Source: a virus. From it: a stretch of 34,341 nucleotides of DNA. A model generated the notes under the pieces. The model was not told the DNA's origin. It saw nothing but the letters and a program-made list of their open reading frames with translations, and made no database searches. The stretch covers positions 1 to 34,341 of IMG/VR virus record IMGVR_UViG_3300025316_000046. The stretch is one strand, 5' to 3'. A program made the translations under genes and the position numbers. Of this stretch, positions 1 to 8,840 are shown one piece after another (the first letter of the stretch is position 1; each line of letters starts with the position of its first letter).

Positions 1-820
1 GAGTACCGACAACATCCAATAATGATCTAGGGGAAGTCGTACCAACACCGATGCGTTTTAAGTAATCAATGTTCAGCGCCGTCTCATTGTTGACCTGAAA
101 CTTCAAAGCCAAAGTCGCTGTCGGTTGATACAATGTACTTTCATTTGCAGTGAATATAAGTGGCTTCTGATTCGTTTGGTCAGACATTCCAACAAATGAA
201 GCCCCTGTAGGATTTTCGATCAGTGAGAAGTATTGATTCGGTACGGAAACAGCATCCCTCGACAATCGCAGTTCAGGACTATTATTTAACTGAAGGGCTG
301 TCACCGGATTTTCCATTCCAATTCCAACTCTTCCGTTTGCACCGACGTAGAATGCTGTGGTAGTTCCAGTCCCATTTGTAGAGGAAGCAATGGCAAATAA
401 TGGCGTACTATCATTGGAAGTTGATTGGATAGACATCTTGGCATATGGCGTCGTCGTCCCAATCCCGACGTTGCCATTAAAGTTATTGACCACCAGCTTG
501 TTCGTGCCTACGGTAAGACCGCCTGCTATGGTGGAGGTGGCGGTGGTGGAGGTGGCTGTGATGTAGCCGACGGTGGGGGAGGAGGTAGCTCCTACAGTCG
601 TATCAGATGTCCAGTAGGTAAGTGTGTTAGGAGAGCCGCCGGAGAGGGAGGCACCGCCTGAGATGCCGAGGGAGGAGGTGGCGACCGCTCTATATGCTCC
701 AGTCGTTGTGGAAAGTAAAACATAATTAGCGCCAGGAGCTGCAGGTACAGTAATGTTAATAGCCCATACTGTAGTGGGGATAAGCGCTATTAAACCGAGG
801 ATATATAAGGATTTTTTCAT
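1..820 (-). CDS. Secreted fibre-like protein, N-terminal part (runs off left edge)
   Basis: The frame is open from the ATG at 820 to the window edge, giving the first 273 residues of a longer protein. Residues 1-20 (MKKSLYILGLIALIPTTVWA) look like a signal peptide with a signal peptidase I site. A Ser/Thr/Gly-rich stretch follows, then repeat units of the form GNVGIGTTTPYAKMSI, GRVGIGMENP and RIGVGTTSPRSLLDV. Such repeats are common in cell-surface and fibre-type proteins, especially in Patescibacteria. A signal peptide is odd for a phage fibre; it could be a host-surface protein made during infection or a fibre that copies a host protein. It is the last minus-strand gene in the window and probably has its own promoter at 827-835. 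Fibre-like nature is fairly sure; its role is inferred. Confidence 0.75.
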   Translation of the reverse strand, partial: MKKSLYILGLIALIPTTVWAINITVPAAPGANYVLLSTTTGAYRAVATSSLGISGGASLSGGSPNTLTYWTSDTTVGATSSPTVGYITATSTTATSTIAGGLTVGTNKLVVNNFNGNVGIGTTTPYAKMSIQSTSNDSTPLFAIASSTNGTGTTTAFYVGANGRVGIGMENPVTALQLNNSPELRLSRDAVSVPNQYFSLIENPTGASFVGMSDQTNQKPLIFTANESTLYQPTATLALKFQVNNETALNIDYLKRIGVGTTSPRSLLDVVGT

Positions 821-826
821 AATTAT

Positions 827-835
827 ATTATAACA
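827..835 (-). promoter_or_regulatory. Extended -10 promoter for the left-edge fibre gene
   Basis: On the minus strand this reads TGTTATAAT, a perfect -10 hexamer with the TGn extension. The ATG of the fibre gene is 6 nt downstream, so a transcript starting there would have almost no leader. There is no good -35. A second overlapping TATAAT lies at 822-827. AT-richness could produce this by chance. Confidence 0.4.
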
Positions 836-1183
836 TTATTTGAATCCCCAGATTGCCGACTGAGGGGGGATAACCATTGTAACAGTATCGACACCGTTCC
901 ACGTCCATTGGGTCACACCATTGTTATCGGTAGCCTGATACCATGCGCCATCCGAGACGACATAGGTAGGTTTTTCGGAAGTCGTGAAAGAGATGTTTGA
1001 ACCATTTACTGCTCCTGTGAAAGTAAGGGGAGTTAATCCTGCCGTACCTACCAATTGTATAAGAAGTCGATGAGTCACTGGGTCAGCCCAGACAACTACG
1101 GGAGTCTCACCGTCCGCAGAGGATACGGCTAGGAGCGAAGGTACGCTGTTCTCATCTCGTTGTGCGATATTTGGTCTGGTCAT
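836..1183 (-). CDS. Small virion or tail protein with an N-terminal RDENxVP module
   Basis: 115 aa, no signal peptide or membrane segment. Residues 7-45 (QRDENSVPSLLAVSS...ADPVTHRLLI) match the complete 43 aa protein at 10871-11002 almost residue for residue, and a shorter form is found in the protein at 11004-11540. The rest is Thr/Gly/Trp-rich and probably beta-structured. The ATG overlaps the stop of the upstream gene by 4 nt, so translation is coupled. The position between an ejection-type protein and a fibre suggests a virion or tail part. I do not recognise a specific family for the C-terminal half. Confidence 0.65.
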   Translation of the reverse strand: MTRPNIAQRDENSVPSLLAVSSADGETPVVVWADPVTHRLLIQLVGTAGLTPLTFTGAVNGSNISFTTSEKPTYVVSDGAWYQATDNNGVTQWTWNGVDTVTMVIPPQSAIWGFK

Positions 1184-3027
1184 CTTATTGTGGGTAAGTT
1201 AGCGTACATCTTAGCCTCCTTACTTTTAGGTTTCTTTCCCATCTTGATAGTAGGAAGCATGGCGTACGGAGTATATGGTTCGTATTCCTCCTTGGGTTTT
1301 CCAGGGGGATTTAAGATACCCTCTTTCTTCTTTTGGTATTCGGCTCTCTTGGCATCCTTTTCTCTCCGTTTAATCTCTTCCTGCATCTGTTTGGCATGTT
1401 CTTGAACATACTCCATTATCCTTGCTCTCAAGATTTTGGCCAATTTTGGACTCTTGCCAGAAAGTGTTTCAATAGCCTTCTTTATTGAAGGAGACTCAAG
1501 AAGAGTCCGACCTATCTTCTTATCAATTGACTTGCTTAAAGTCTCTCCGACATAAGCACCGACAATAGCTCCGAAAGGACCACCAATCTTATTTCCAATA
1601 GATATAGCGGCCCAGTCAGACATCTTATGAAGGGCTGTGTGCACAAGACCATGTCGACGGTGAGCTGTTTTGCCATGAAGCTTCGCTAGAACCTTTCTAC
1701 CATTTATGAGCTTCTGCTCTTCCAGCATCGCCTTATTAAACAATTCTTGGTTGTCCGTATGTCTTTCGATTGTCTTTCGGAATCCCATAGAGATGGCTTT
1801 CATGGCAGATCGTTGGGCAGAGACGGGATGTTTCTTCCAATCTCCTGCCGCAGTCCCCATCTCTGATTTGCCCCTCATCATGTGTCCGAGACCCATATTC
1901 CCTTTCTCATCAGCAAAGTTTTTATAGTTATTCATCTCGTGGATTATATGCTGTTCGGCATCTGCTTGTTCGTGCATAGGAGTGTGCATTCTCATATTCT
2001 CAATAGCAGCCTGAGCAACCTCATCCAAGTTTCCTTCCTTTCCTTCGGCATCAAGAACTCCTGCCATACCATTGTGCAATTCAGATACCATACTCTTACT
2101 CCTATTAACAGCATCCAAACTGTTGAAGGAAAGAGACCCGTTCGGTCCTTCTTCAACGGAAGGAGATAACCCATACAAGGAATTAGCGGCCATGCCCATC
2201 TGACCTTCGGGAGAAGATGCAAGAACACGGCCTGTTTGAGTTCCAGAAAGGGCATCAGCTAGTCCCTTGTATAGAGCTTCTGTTGCCTTAGGTGGAGTGG
2301 TATCCGTAGGAGTATTTACTGGCAAAGGAGCTTTATTCATACCAAGTAACCCTTCAACACCTTGTATCCCTTTCTCAGCGGCATAACCTTTAGCGGCAGT
2401 AGTAGCAAGTTTTCCTGCTCCGCCCAAAAATCGGGACATCAAACTAGGAACGGCACTTGAAATTGCTTCACCTGCCCCGGCTTCGGCTAGTCCCTCGCCT
2501 CCAAGTATCGCAGTATCAATAGCGGCAGTCTCAGGAAGATCAGCACCCCCCGTGAAGAAGGCACCCCCTATTCCAAGAGCAGTTGTTAGCCCCACAAGAC
2601 CATATTTCTCCCATGAAGGCATACCAGCCGAAGGTTGGCTAGTAGGAGCAAGTTGAACAGGGGCCGATCCTGTCTTACCAGCCCAAGGCCCTTCATATCC
2701 TTCATTATCTGCTATAGCACGGGCGAAATCGTCTATCCTAGGTTGGAGTTGACCTATCGGGGTATCAGGATTAACGCCAAGTTTATTGGCTAGATTTGCA
2801 GCATATTGGAGAGGTTGATTATCGTCCGAAGCAGGTGCCCAGGTCTTAGCAAAGTCTGTAAGAGAGCTATTCCCTGTAAGACCCGTAGCTGTGTTCCCAG
2901 TCATCTTCCCTTCTAAGTCATTGTACAAAGCAGCCTGACCTTCTATCGGGCTAGAGAACACCTTAAAGGTTCCCGTGGCAGGGTCTTTGATGTCGCCGGG
3001 ATTATTATCAGAAGTTGGTATATTCAT
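1180..3027 (-). CDS. Large virion protein with N-terminal lysozyme-like domain (ejection-type)
   Basis: 615 aa. Residues 1-115 (NNPGDIKDPATGTFKVFSSPIEGQAALYNDLEG... then FAKTWAPASDDNQPLQYAANLANKLGVNPDTPIGQL...IADNEGY) have the layout of the lysozyme-like domain found in 'structural protein P5'-type virion proteins, where it cuts peptidoglycan during entry. Two Gly/Ala-rich segments, about 145-195 and 480-505, could insert in membranes. The C-terminus (about 540-615) is strongly basic and helical and holds two short copies of a motif, YAMLPTIKMGKKPK and YANLPTIR. The start overlaps the upstream gene by 20 nt. I infer an internal or ejected protein that helps the genome cross the envelope. The enzymatic domain is likely but was judged by eye. 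Confidence 0.65.
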   Translation of the reverse strand: MNIPTSDNNPGDIKDPATGTFKVFSSPIEGQAALYNDLEGKMTGNTATGLTGNSSLTDFAKTWAPASDDNQPLQYAANLANKLGVNPDTPIGQLQPRIDDFARAIADNEGYEGPWAGKTGSAPVQLAPTSQPSAGMPSWEKYGLVGLTTALGIGGAFFTGGADLPETAAIDTAILGGEGLAEAGAGEAISSAVPSLMSRFLGGAGKLATTAAKGYAAEKGIQGVEGLLGMNKAPLPVNTPTDTTPPKATEALYKGLADALSGTQTGRVLASSPEGQMGMAANSLYGLSPSVEEGPNGSLSFNSLDAVNRSKSMVSELHNGMAGVLDAEGKEGNLDEVAQAAIENMRMHTPMHEQADAEQHIIHEMNNYKNFADEKGNMGLGHMMRGKSEMGTAAGDWKKHPVSAQRSAMKAISMGFRKTIERHTDNQELFNKAMLEEQKLINGRKVLAKLHGKTAHRRHGLVHTALHKMSDWAAISIGNKIGGPFGAIVGAYVGETLSKSIDKKIGRTLLESPSIKKAIETLSGKSPKLAKILRARIMEYVQEHAKQMQEEIKRREKDAKRAEYQKKKEGILNPPGKPKEEYEPYTPYAMLPTIKMGKKPKSKEAKMYANLPTIR

Positions 3028-4615
3028 GCTTTTGAGCTTGAACCCACAAACCTTGAGCGTTCCTTACAAGCGCACCACCTGCCGCAGTATTCTGAGAAGT
3101 CCCACCAGCCTGAGGAGCTTGAGTAGTCCCAGGTGATTCAAAGGCACCTAATTTACCCTTCATTTGAATATCGAACTGCTGGATGGCTCCTGCTAGGGTG
3201 TTCGAGTTTATACCATCGGGCACAAGAGTGTTCACATAGTCAGTGTAAGCTGATGGGTTCTGATTGTTTGCCACGCCAAGAGCGTTTGCCATAGCGGTAC
3301 GAGCATCAACAATAGCAGAACGGACCGCCTGAGTCCCCTCAGTACCCCCTGCTCCTACTCCTGTAAGGCTAGAAGCAAGTCTAGTGAACTTATCTAAAAC
3401 AGGAATACCTGTATTGGTGTACCAAGGAGCAGTCTTTAGTGTCTGATCCAGATTTTTTAACATGCTAGTAGCGTTCTGAGCGGCTGGGGCAAGTAATCCT
3501 TGAGTCTGTATATTCTGCTGAGCCTGATTCCAGTTAAAATCAGGATGTTTGTCCTTCATTGCCTGTTGGAGGAAAGCGTCTCCTGCACTACCAGCGTAGC
3601 CTAGAGCGGCTTTACCATCTTGCGGACTCATCTTTCCTGTATATATCTGGTCTGCAATCTGAGCGGCATAAGTCTGCGGATCAAGATTACTACCACCTTG
3701 TTGACCCATCTGATAGAACGTCTGACCATACTGACCAAGTTGAGGGGCGATTCCAGGAGCACCAGCAACATTCTGAAGAGCTGTAATACCCTGTTGTTGA
3801 CCTTGCTGAGCAAGATTACCAGCTTGTTGAGCGGCACCAACCTGTTGTTGTTCACCTTGGACTGCCGCACTATAAGCAGTACCCAACCCCTGAGCCGTCT
3901 GAGCAAGTTGATTAGAAACGATAGAACCACGGCCAGAGCCCACCCTAGGGTCCATAGCAAGTGCCGCTTGATTAGCACCAATCCCCGGTTCAGTCTTAGT
4001 AATAAAGTCTTGGTAAGCCTTTCCAGCTTGCTGGACTTCAGGAGTTTGATTTTGAGATATATTCATCAATCGTGATATCTCAGGATTAACTGCTTGCTGA
4101 CCACCACCTAATCCGAGCCCTAATTGCTGTTGTATTGCAGTCTGAAAAGCCCCAGCTGTTCCTGGTTGAACTTGATTTGAATAATTCGGAGCAGTAGCAG
4201 TTCCACCAGGGTTCACCGCAGGCTGATATGAGGGTTGAACAGGTGCTGCTGGGGGAGGTTCTGTCTGTACAGGAGGAGTCGGGGTAGCAGGAGGAACATA
4301 CGAACTCATACCCTGTTGAGGAGCAGAGGGAACCGCTCCAGTTTGGGCGTTTCCAAACTGAGGATTATTCGCCATAAAGTTCTGATTGTACTGATCCACA
4401 CTCGGGAGTTGCTTTTGTGGTTTGACAGTTGGAGTTTGAGCAGGAGCAGAAGTTTGAGCCTGTGCTGGCTGAGAACTGAAAGCCGAAATAATAGGAGCAG
4501 TTGCTTTCTTGCTCACGTCGCTCCAAGAAAGGTTTTGTGTTCCACCTACATTACTTACGGCATTCTTGACCGTATTATTGAGATTCCCTAACCAATTGGT
4601 AATATATCCTGCCAT
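3008..4615 (-). CDS. Large Gln/Ala/Pro-rich virion protein, likely internal or ejected
   Basis: 535 aa of low complexity. The N-terminus (about 1-30, MAGYITNWLGNLNNTVKNAV) could form an amphipathic helix. Residues 45-160 are Pro/Gln/Thr-rich and probably disordered; 160-300 are Gln/Ala/Gly-rich with helical potential (AQQAGNLAQQGQQQGI). The region after about 320 is more ordinary and helical. Together with the downstream lysozyme-domain protein this resembles the pair of large internal proteins that podoviruses encode after their tail genes. No enzymatic motif was found. The function is inferred from size, composition and position only. Confidence 0.6.
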   Translation of the reverse strand: MAGYITNWLGNLNNTVKNAVSNVGGTQNLSWSDVSKKATAPIISAFSSQPAQAQTSAPAQTPTVKPQKQLPSVDQYNQNFMANNPQFGNAQTGAVPSAPQQGMSSYVPPATPTPPVQTEPPPAAPVQPSYQPAVNPGGTATAPNYSNQVQPGTAGAFQTAIQQQLGLGLGGGQQAVNPEISRLMNISQNQTPEVQQAGKAYQDFITKTEPGIGANQAALAMDPRVGSGRGSIVSNQLAQTAQGLGTAYSAAVQGEQQQVGAAQQAGNLAQQGQQQGITALQNVAGAPGIAPQLGQYGQTFYQMGQQGGSNLDPQTYAAQIADQIYTGKMSPQDGKAALGYAGSAGDAFLQQAMKDKHPDFNWNQAQQNIQTQGLLAPAAQNATSMLKNLDQTLKTAPWYTNTGIPVLDKFTRLASSLTGVGAGGTEGTQAVRSAIVDARTAMANALGVANNQNPSAYTDYVNTLVPDGINSNTLAGAIQQFDIQMKGKLGAFESPGTTQAPQAGGTSQNTAAGGALVRNAQGLWVQAQKHEYTNF

Positions 4616-4627
4616 AGTTTTTATAAA

Positions 4628-5785
4628 TTAAGGTTTATTTTGATAGATCATCAGATTCGGGTTCAACATCGGAGGTTCTTGCTCCAAATCCACAGTAACA
4701 GACTTCGTACCTGCGTAGTCCTCAAGTAGAGTCATGCGACGATTGTACATATCCTCGTAGAGTTTATATCGGTCGGGGTCTTTGACGATTGAATTGTAGT
4801 AGGTCATCAAGGCTCCATAAATTAACATATCGTGGAAGTCCTCTTGAAGGACTGGAACTTGTCCAATTGTATAAGTAGATGCCGCTGTGATATTTGGAGC
4901 ATTGACCACAGGCAAGAGAAGAGTTAGTGAGGTGTCGCTGTTGAATCTCTGAATCGGGTACCAAGTCCCGTCTCCATAAGGAGGATCGACTCTAAGCATG
5001 AGGTTCATCCATGATATATCTGTATTCAAAGGAAAACCTCCAGTAGAACTCCACGCAGTTGTTGCTCCTGTTACGTTATAACTTCCTGGGGTCATCCCAG
5101 TTATATTGCCCGTGGAGTAGTCTTGGAAGGTCAAATCTGGCACACGGGATTTGTAGTTGAAAGTCAGGACATTATTCGTGGTCGAAGGAATAGGCCAAAT
5201 CCCGATGGTCCCATTCCAAATAAAGAAGTAATTGGGTATATCTGAAGTATAAGGAAGCGTGTTAATCATATCCCACTCTTGACGACTCTGAGTTGGAAAC
5301 GGTTGGAAGACGAGTTGTCCAACTGTAACAGTATCATTCTTAATCTTGGAGACATTGGCTGGGATAGGATAGTCTCTAAGACCCACGGTTGAGATCGAAG
5401 CTGTGGCCGTCTTCGACAGTCCCACATCCCAAGAAAGAGCTGTCGAACCGTTTGTGAATCTAGTCATTCTCTGGTCGCCAGAGGAAAAGTTCACAAACTG
5501 CTGACAAGTAGCATATGTCCACGCCGAGTTTAGGACCGCAGAAGACGCTCCCATGTTTAATGTTGTTGTGAGAGTGAGGTTCTGCGCCCCTAAAGTCGGC
5601 ACGGCGAAAGAACGCTCGTTGTCGAAGTAACGCTGAATAAGATATCTATGCTGGTCGTTTACTAGAGCCTGTGCCACTGACACAGCCGCAGGAGAATTAT
5701 TGTTCGCAAGGGTGGTTATAGAACCTCCATACTTTACGTTGGAGTTACTAGCGGTCGATCCTGTTATTTCTGTAAAAGTTTTCAT
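4628..5785 (-). CDS. Head-tail adaptor (SU10 adaptor-like / tail tubular A-like)
   Basis: 385 aa from the ATG at 5785 (391 aa from an in-frame ATG at 5803). The protein has the hallmarks of the adaptor that sits under the portal in SU10/phiEco32-type podoviruses: an N-terminal helical part (VAQALVNDQHRYLIQRYFDNERSF), a middle FIWNGTIGIWPIPSTTNNVLTFNYKSRVPDL segment, and a helical C-terminus (DMLIYGALMTYYNSIVKDPDRYKLYEDMYNRRMTLLEDYAG). About residues 72-132 are an inserted small beta domain that also occurs in the nozzle-like protein. I chose 5785 because the 5803 ATG lies in the loop of a hairpin, and the portal operon has the same order: hairpin, U-rich stretch, TATGAAAA. The 5803 start has a GGGAGG Shine-Dalgarno, so it remains possible. 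Confidence 0.75.
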   Translation of the reverse strand: MKTFTEITGSTASNSNVKYGGSITTLANNNSPAAVSVAQALVNDQHRYLIQRYFDNERSFAVPTLGAQNLTLTTTLNMGASSAVLNSAWTYATCQQFVNFSSGDQRMTRFTNGSTALSWDVGLSKTATASISTVGLRDYPIPANVSKIKNDTVTVGQLVFQPFPTQSRQEWDMINTLPYTSDIPNYFFIWNGTIGIWPIPSTTNNVLTFNYKSRVPDLTFQDYSTGNITGMTPGSYNVTGATTAWSSTGGFPLNTDISWMNLMLRVDPPYGDGTWYPIQRFNSDTSLTLLLPVVNAPNITAASTYTIGQVPVLQEDFHDMLIYGALMTYYNSIVKDPDRYKLYEDMYNRRMTLLEDYAGTKSVTVDLEQEPPMLNPNLMIYQNKP

Positions 5786-5791
5786 AGATAA

Positions 5792-5815
5792 AAGGGAGGT
5801 CATGCAACCTCCCTT
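5792..5815 (-). promoter_or_regulatory. Leader hairpin of the adaptor operon
   Basis: A perfect 9-bp stem (AAGGGAGGT / ACCTCCCTT) closes a 6-nt loop, followed on the minus strand by TTATCTATG. It hides a strong Shine-Dalgarno (GGGAGG) and the 5803 ATG. It can be read as an RNA switch over the ribosome site or as an attenuator-like hairpin; two comparable leader hairpins lie at 16674-16697 and 19230-19245. Confidence 0.55.
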
Positions 5816-5832
5816 GCGTTAGGATTAAATGA

Positions 5833-5861
5833 ATTGTACGACGACTAATAATAAAACGCAA
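5833..5861 (-). promoter_or_regulatory. Promoter for the adaptor operon
   Basis: Minus-strand TTGCGT (5856-5861), 17-bp spacer, TACAAT (5833-5838). It sits in the short gap after the 194 aa gene. Predicted start near 5826, about 10 nt before the hairpin. The -35 matches consensus at only three positions. Confidence 0.45.
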
Positions 5862-5862
5862 G

Positions 5863-6447
5863 CTATTCCACTATCCACAATCCCGAAATAGTCCAATTTG
5901 GTAACAAAACTATAACTTTCACCGTTACAAACGAAGCGTTAACATCAGTAACGTCGGCTACTGCGACCAGAGTCCCCGAAGGATATTCAGCATATACAAT
6001 ATGACCTTGGCTATTCTTTAGAAAGGACGTTCCTCCACCGCCGCCTCCTGAACCGTCTATCATCGTTATAGAACCGGAACCTTGAATAATATTCTCCACA
6101 ATGGAACCTGCGATAACAGAGGTCGTGGTACTTGGCTGGAATCGTACGTTAGCTCCAAATATAGCTGTCCCAACAATAAAGGCATGAACACCAGCACTTA
6201 CGTTAAGAGCTCCTCCATAAAAAGTCACCCTAGTTGGGGCTAGTCCTTTATTCGTGAGATTCAAGGTATAGGTTGTTTGATGAGACATGTCTACGCTTCC
6301 TAAAACAGGAGTGGGTATAATGATGCTCGGTTCAGGGATCTTAATATTGTCCACACCATTGTGCCTATGAGGTGGAATCTTAGGAAGTTGAAAGAGCTTC
6401 TTCCGTATCTCCTCATCCACGATTTTTCTTACCTGTTGTTCATTCAT
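5863..6447 (-). CDS. Tail-associated protein with N-terminal helix and HRHNGVD motif
   Basis: 194 aa. Residues 1-20 (NEQQVRKIVDEEIRKKLFQL) form a short helix, followed by PPHRHNGVDNIKIPEPSI, a His-rich segment often seen near the N-terminus of phage tail and fibre proteins. The rest is beta-rich; residues 132-139 are a Gly run (GSGGGGGG) and may be a hinge. The ATG overlaps the stop of the nozzle-like gene (TAATG), so translation is coupled. A structural role in the tail is likely; the exact part is unknown. Confidence 0.65.
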   Translation of the reverse strand: MNEQQVRKIVDEEIRKKLFQLPKIPPHRHNGVDNIKIPEPSIIIPTPVLGSVDMSHQTTYTLNLTNKGLAPTRVTFYGGALNVSAGVHAFIVGTAIFGANVRFQPSTTTSVIAGSIVENIIQGSGSITMIDGSGGGGGGTSFLKNSQGHIVYAEYPSGTLVAVADVTDVNASFVTVKVIVLLPNWTISGLWIVE

Positions 6448-8840
6448 TATGATTCAGGATTATATTGAACCCTTATTTCCCTCAAAGGAATGAAACTAGA
6501 ACCAGAGGCCGCACACTTGAACTGGACTTTGAATTGTATCCACTGGGATTGGGCAAGATTGGAAGGGTAGGCATCCCCAATATTAGTAGTCGTAGTTGTT
6601 CCAACCAAGGTATAAGAGTCAGAAAGTGAGGCACGGGCATAGACTCGTATCTGATCCCCCGTTGCCATAGGTCTATCGAGCTTGAATTGTATCTGACCGA
6701 GAGTGCCTTTCTTCAAAAATGTCCCAACGTGGATGATATCTGTCTCTATAGTAGGCTCGAAGTTCTGCCAGAGAGAGGTATCGTTGTAATCTACACCTCC
6801 CAGAGCTGACCCGTTGGACCATGCGCTATAATAACTATCTCTGCCATCCGAAGAGGGTTCATTGTCGATAAGAAGTCCTGCTCCAGTGGCTCCTGGATTT
6901 GGCGCAAGTCCGTAAGAGTTCTGTGCTTCCATTACAAGACCGCTAGCGGTCTCCCCGAGGAGCTGTGGAGAGGTTATTATAGAGAATATACCTGCGAGGA
7001 TGTTCGTTCCCGAAGTAGTCTGGGCCAAAGCTTGGAAGAAAATGCGTGAACGATGGGTTATTACCCCTCCATAAGTCCAAACCGGATCGAATACTCCTGC
7101 AATATAGTCAGGAAGCTTCAACAAAAGCTGTACATAGTTACCATTTGACACATAAAGATTTCCTTTCTGTCCTGCAAAAATATAGATTTGGTTCAAAAGA
7201 TTCCACGATCTGTGGATATATTCTCCAACCGGCACAGGAGCCGAGGCGGAGTTAGAGATATAGTCCCAAGTATAGACATCTCTCTTGCCTGAAACAATCA
7301 TATTTGACTGCAAGTCAACCATATCAGTCACATAGTCAGAGTCTCGATTCTCTGCGACTGGCAAAAGGAAGAACTCATTAGAGACAGTGGGTTCATTACC
7401 AGTAGTAAATCCAATAGCGGGGTTATAGTTTAGGTTTGCATTGATGACTTGAATGGAGCCGACTCCTGGTCCATTAGCAAAGTACACGTTTCCATCTACC
7501 TTAGAATTGTAAGGTCGGTAATCCGTGACAGTAGGAACTAGTAGTTCGATAGTCCAAGAACCACCCTGACCAGTATAATTCAGAGGAACCGCAAAATTAA
7601 CAGTAGGAGAACCATTAACAAGTAGTACAGATACTTTCTGCCCATTACCCATCACTAGATTGTAATTTCCTGTTGCCCCCTTCCACATTCCAGTTACGGT
7701 TGCCCCCGTCGGATCAACATAAGAACCATAGACACTTGAACCAGGATCAAAAGTTGCTGTCGTCCAAGAGGAACTGCTCGGAAAATATAGAACTACTGAA
7801 GTACAATTTCCGAAAGGAACTACCCTGGCTACATCTGTAATGGTATGTGTACCCGTCCCATCACTTGTAAACTCTATAGCGATTTGCAATGCGTCGCTTA
7901 CAGTATCAGTAAGACCGACACTCCAAGACATAGAGGCTGAACCATTAGTCAGAACTACATCTCTATATTCTCCGTCAGAAAAGAACACAGCGTACGTTCC
8001 TGTTATACCGTCCCAATTAGTAATCAAAGTTGCACTGGTGGCCCCTGAGGAAATACCAGCGGAAGCGTGTTGTATCGTGTCCTTTTGTCGGTAGGCAACA
8101 GCAAACCGGTTGATACTTCGTATCGAAGAGTTTACTACTAGATAATAAGTTGTTCCAGCGACCAAGGGAGCAGGAAGAGTAACAGTAGAAGAGAAAGTCA
8201 CAGGATCACCGTTCTGGAATAGAGCCAGACCATTGGTAAGAGGCGAAGCCGGGATTATTGCATAAGGAATACTAGCAAAGGATGTCGTAAAAGTATCATG
8301 GTCCAATTGGGTATTTGATGCGTTGATGTTCCAATTTCCAGAAATAATCCCAGCATCGCCTGATCCATCTCCACACCACTCGATTAGACCATCACCAAAG
8401 ACGGCTATATAATTATTGAAATAAACTATTCCTGAGGCTCCATTACCGTAGCGGCCAGCATCTCCTAAAAGATTGAAAGTTGTGGAATTAACTGCCGACT
8501 GCTTCCAGATCTGTCCTGAGTCCTCAAGGATATAAATGAGACCCACTGGAGAAACAGCTTTTTGGATAGGATTTGACATAATAGCTCCCCCAGGAGATGC
8601 AACGAAAATCCAACCCGTATTGTCAGAAACATCCGTGCTGTGTGAGCCTGCATACCACCATGTTCCAGATTCAGTGAAAGTGCAGGGCCTCCGACGATAG
8701 TTATTGTAGGCCACGCCAGAATAGTAAGTAGTATTCAGATTGCGGATATTGGAGATACCTTGGTAAGGACTTGGGGCTATGCCCTTTTCAAATCCGTCTA
8801 TCACCAGTTCGCTAGATGCCTTGTCATATCGGAAACTCAT
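6447..8840 (-). CDS. Tail nozzle-like / tail tubular B-like protein
   Basis: 797 aa, rich in beta-strands and aromatic residues. The N-terminus (DGFEKGIAPSPYQGISNIRNLNT) and repeated blade-like segments (VGLIYILEDSGQIWKQ; GIVYFNNYIAVFGDGLIEW; NQIYIFAGQKGNLYVSNGNYVQLLLKLPD) fit the beta-propeller nozzle proteins that follow the adaptor in SU10/phiEco32-like tails. About residues 260-322 hold an inserted module (GATSATLITNWDGITGTYAV...VVLTNGSASMSWSVGL) that is also found in the adaptor. The stop overlaps the next start (TAATG) and the start overlaps the upstream stop (ATGA). A degenerate copy of the first 15 codons lies at 10818-10865. The assignment rests on position and fold-type patterns. 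Confidence 0.65.
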   Translation of the reverse strand: MSFRYDKASSELVIDGFEKGIAPSPYQGISNIRNLNTTYYSGVAYNNYRRRPCTFTESGTWWYAGSHSTDVSDNTGWIFVASPGGAIMSNPIQKAVSPVGLIYILEDSGQIWKQSAVNSTTFNLLGDAGRYGNGASGIVYFNNYIAVFGDGLIEWCGDGSGDAGIISGNWNINASNTQLDHDTFTTSFASIPYAIIPASPLTNGLALFQNGDPVTFSSTVTLPAPLVAGTTYYLVVNSSIRSINRFAVAYRQKDTIQHASAGISSGATSATLITNWDGITGTYAVFFSDGEYRDVVLTNGSASMSWSVGLTDTVSDALQIAIEFTSDGTGTHTITDVARVVPFGNCTSVVLYFPSSSSWTTATFDPGSSVYGSYVDPTGATVTGMWKGATGNYNLVMGNGQKVSVLLVNGSPTVNFAVPLNYTGQGGSWTIELLVPTVTDYRPYNSKVDGNVYFANGPGVGSIQVINANLNYNPAIGFTTGNEPTVSNEFFLLPVAENRDSDYVTDMVDLQSNMIVSGKRDVYTWDYISNSASAPVPVGEYIHRSWNLLNQIYIFAGQKGNLYVSNGNYVQLLLKLPDYIAGVFDPVWTYGGVITHRSRIFFQALAQTTSGTNILAGIFSIITSPQLLGETASGLVMEAQNSYGLAPNPGATGAGLLIDNEPSSDGRDSYYSAWSNGSALGGVDYNDTSLWQNFEPTIETDIIHVGTFLKKGTLGQIQFKLDRPMATGDQIRVYARASLSDSYTLVGTTTTTNIGDAYPSNLAQSQWIQFKVQFKCAASGSSFIPLREIRVQYNPES
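8798..8813. repeat. Left copy of direct repeat flanking the inserted fibre block
   Basis: The 16 bases here are identical to 10823-10838, and the similarity continues imperfectly for about 27 more bases. The copy lies in codons 10-15 of the nozzle-like gene; the other copy is a relic of the same gene start. Confidence 0.75.

Noticed and set aside
357-661. Two Gly/Val-rich plus-strand frames
   Set aside because: Antisense to the signal-peptide fibre protein that is open to the window edge.
3620-4075. 151 aa plus-strand frame
   Set aside because: Antisense shadow of the Gln/Ala-rich virion protein; Leu/Ser/Arg-rich low-complexity product.
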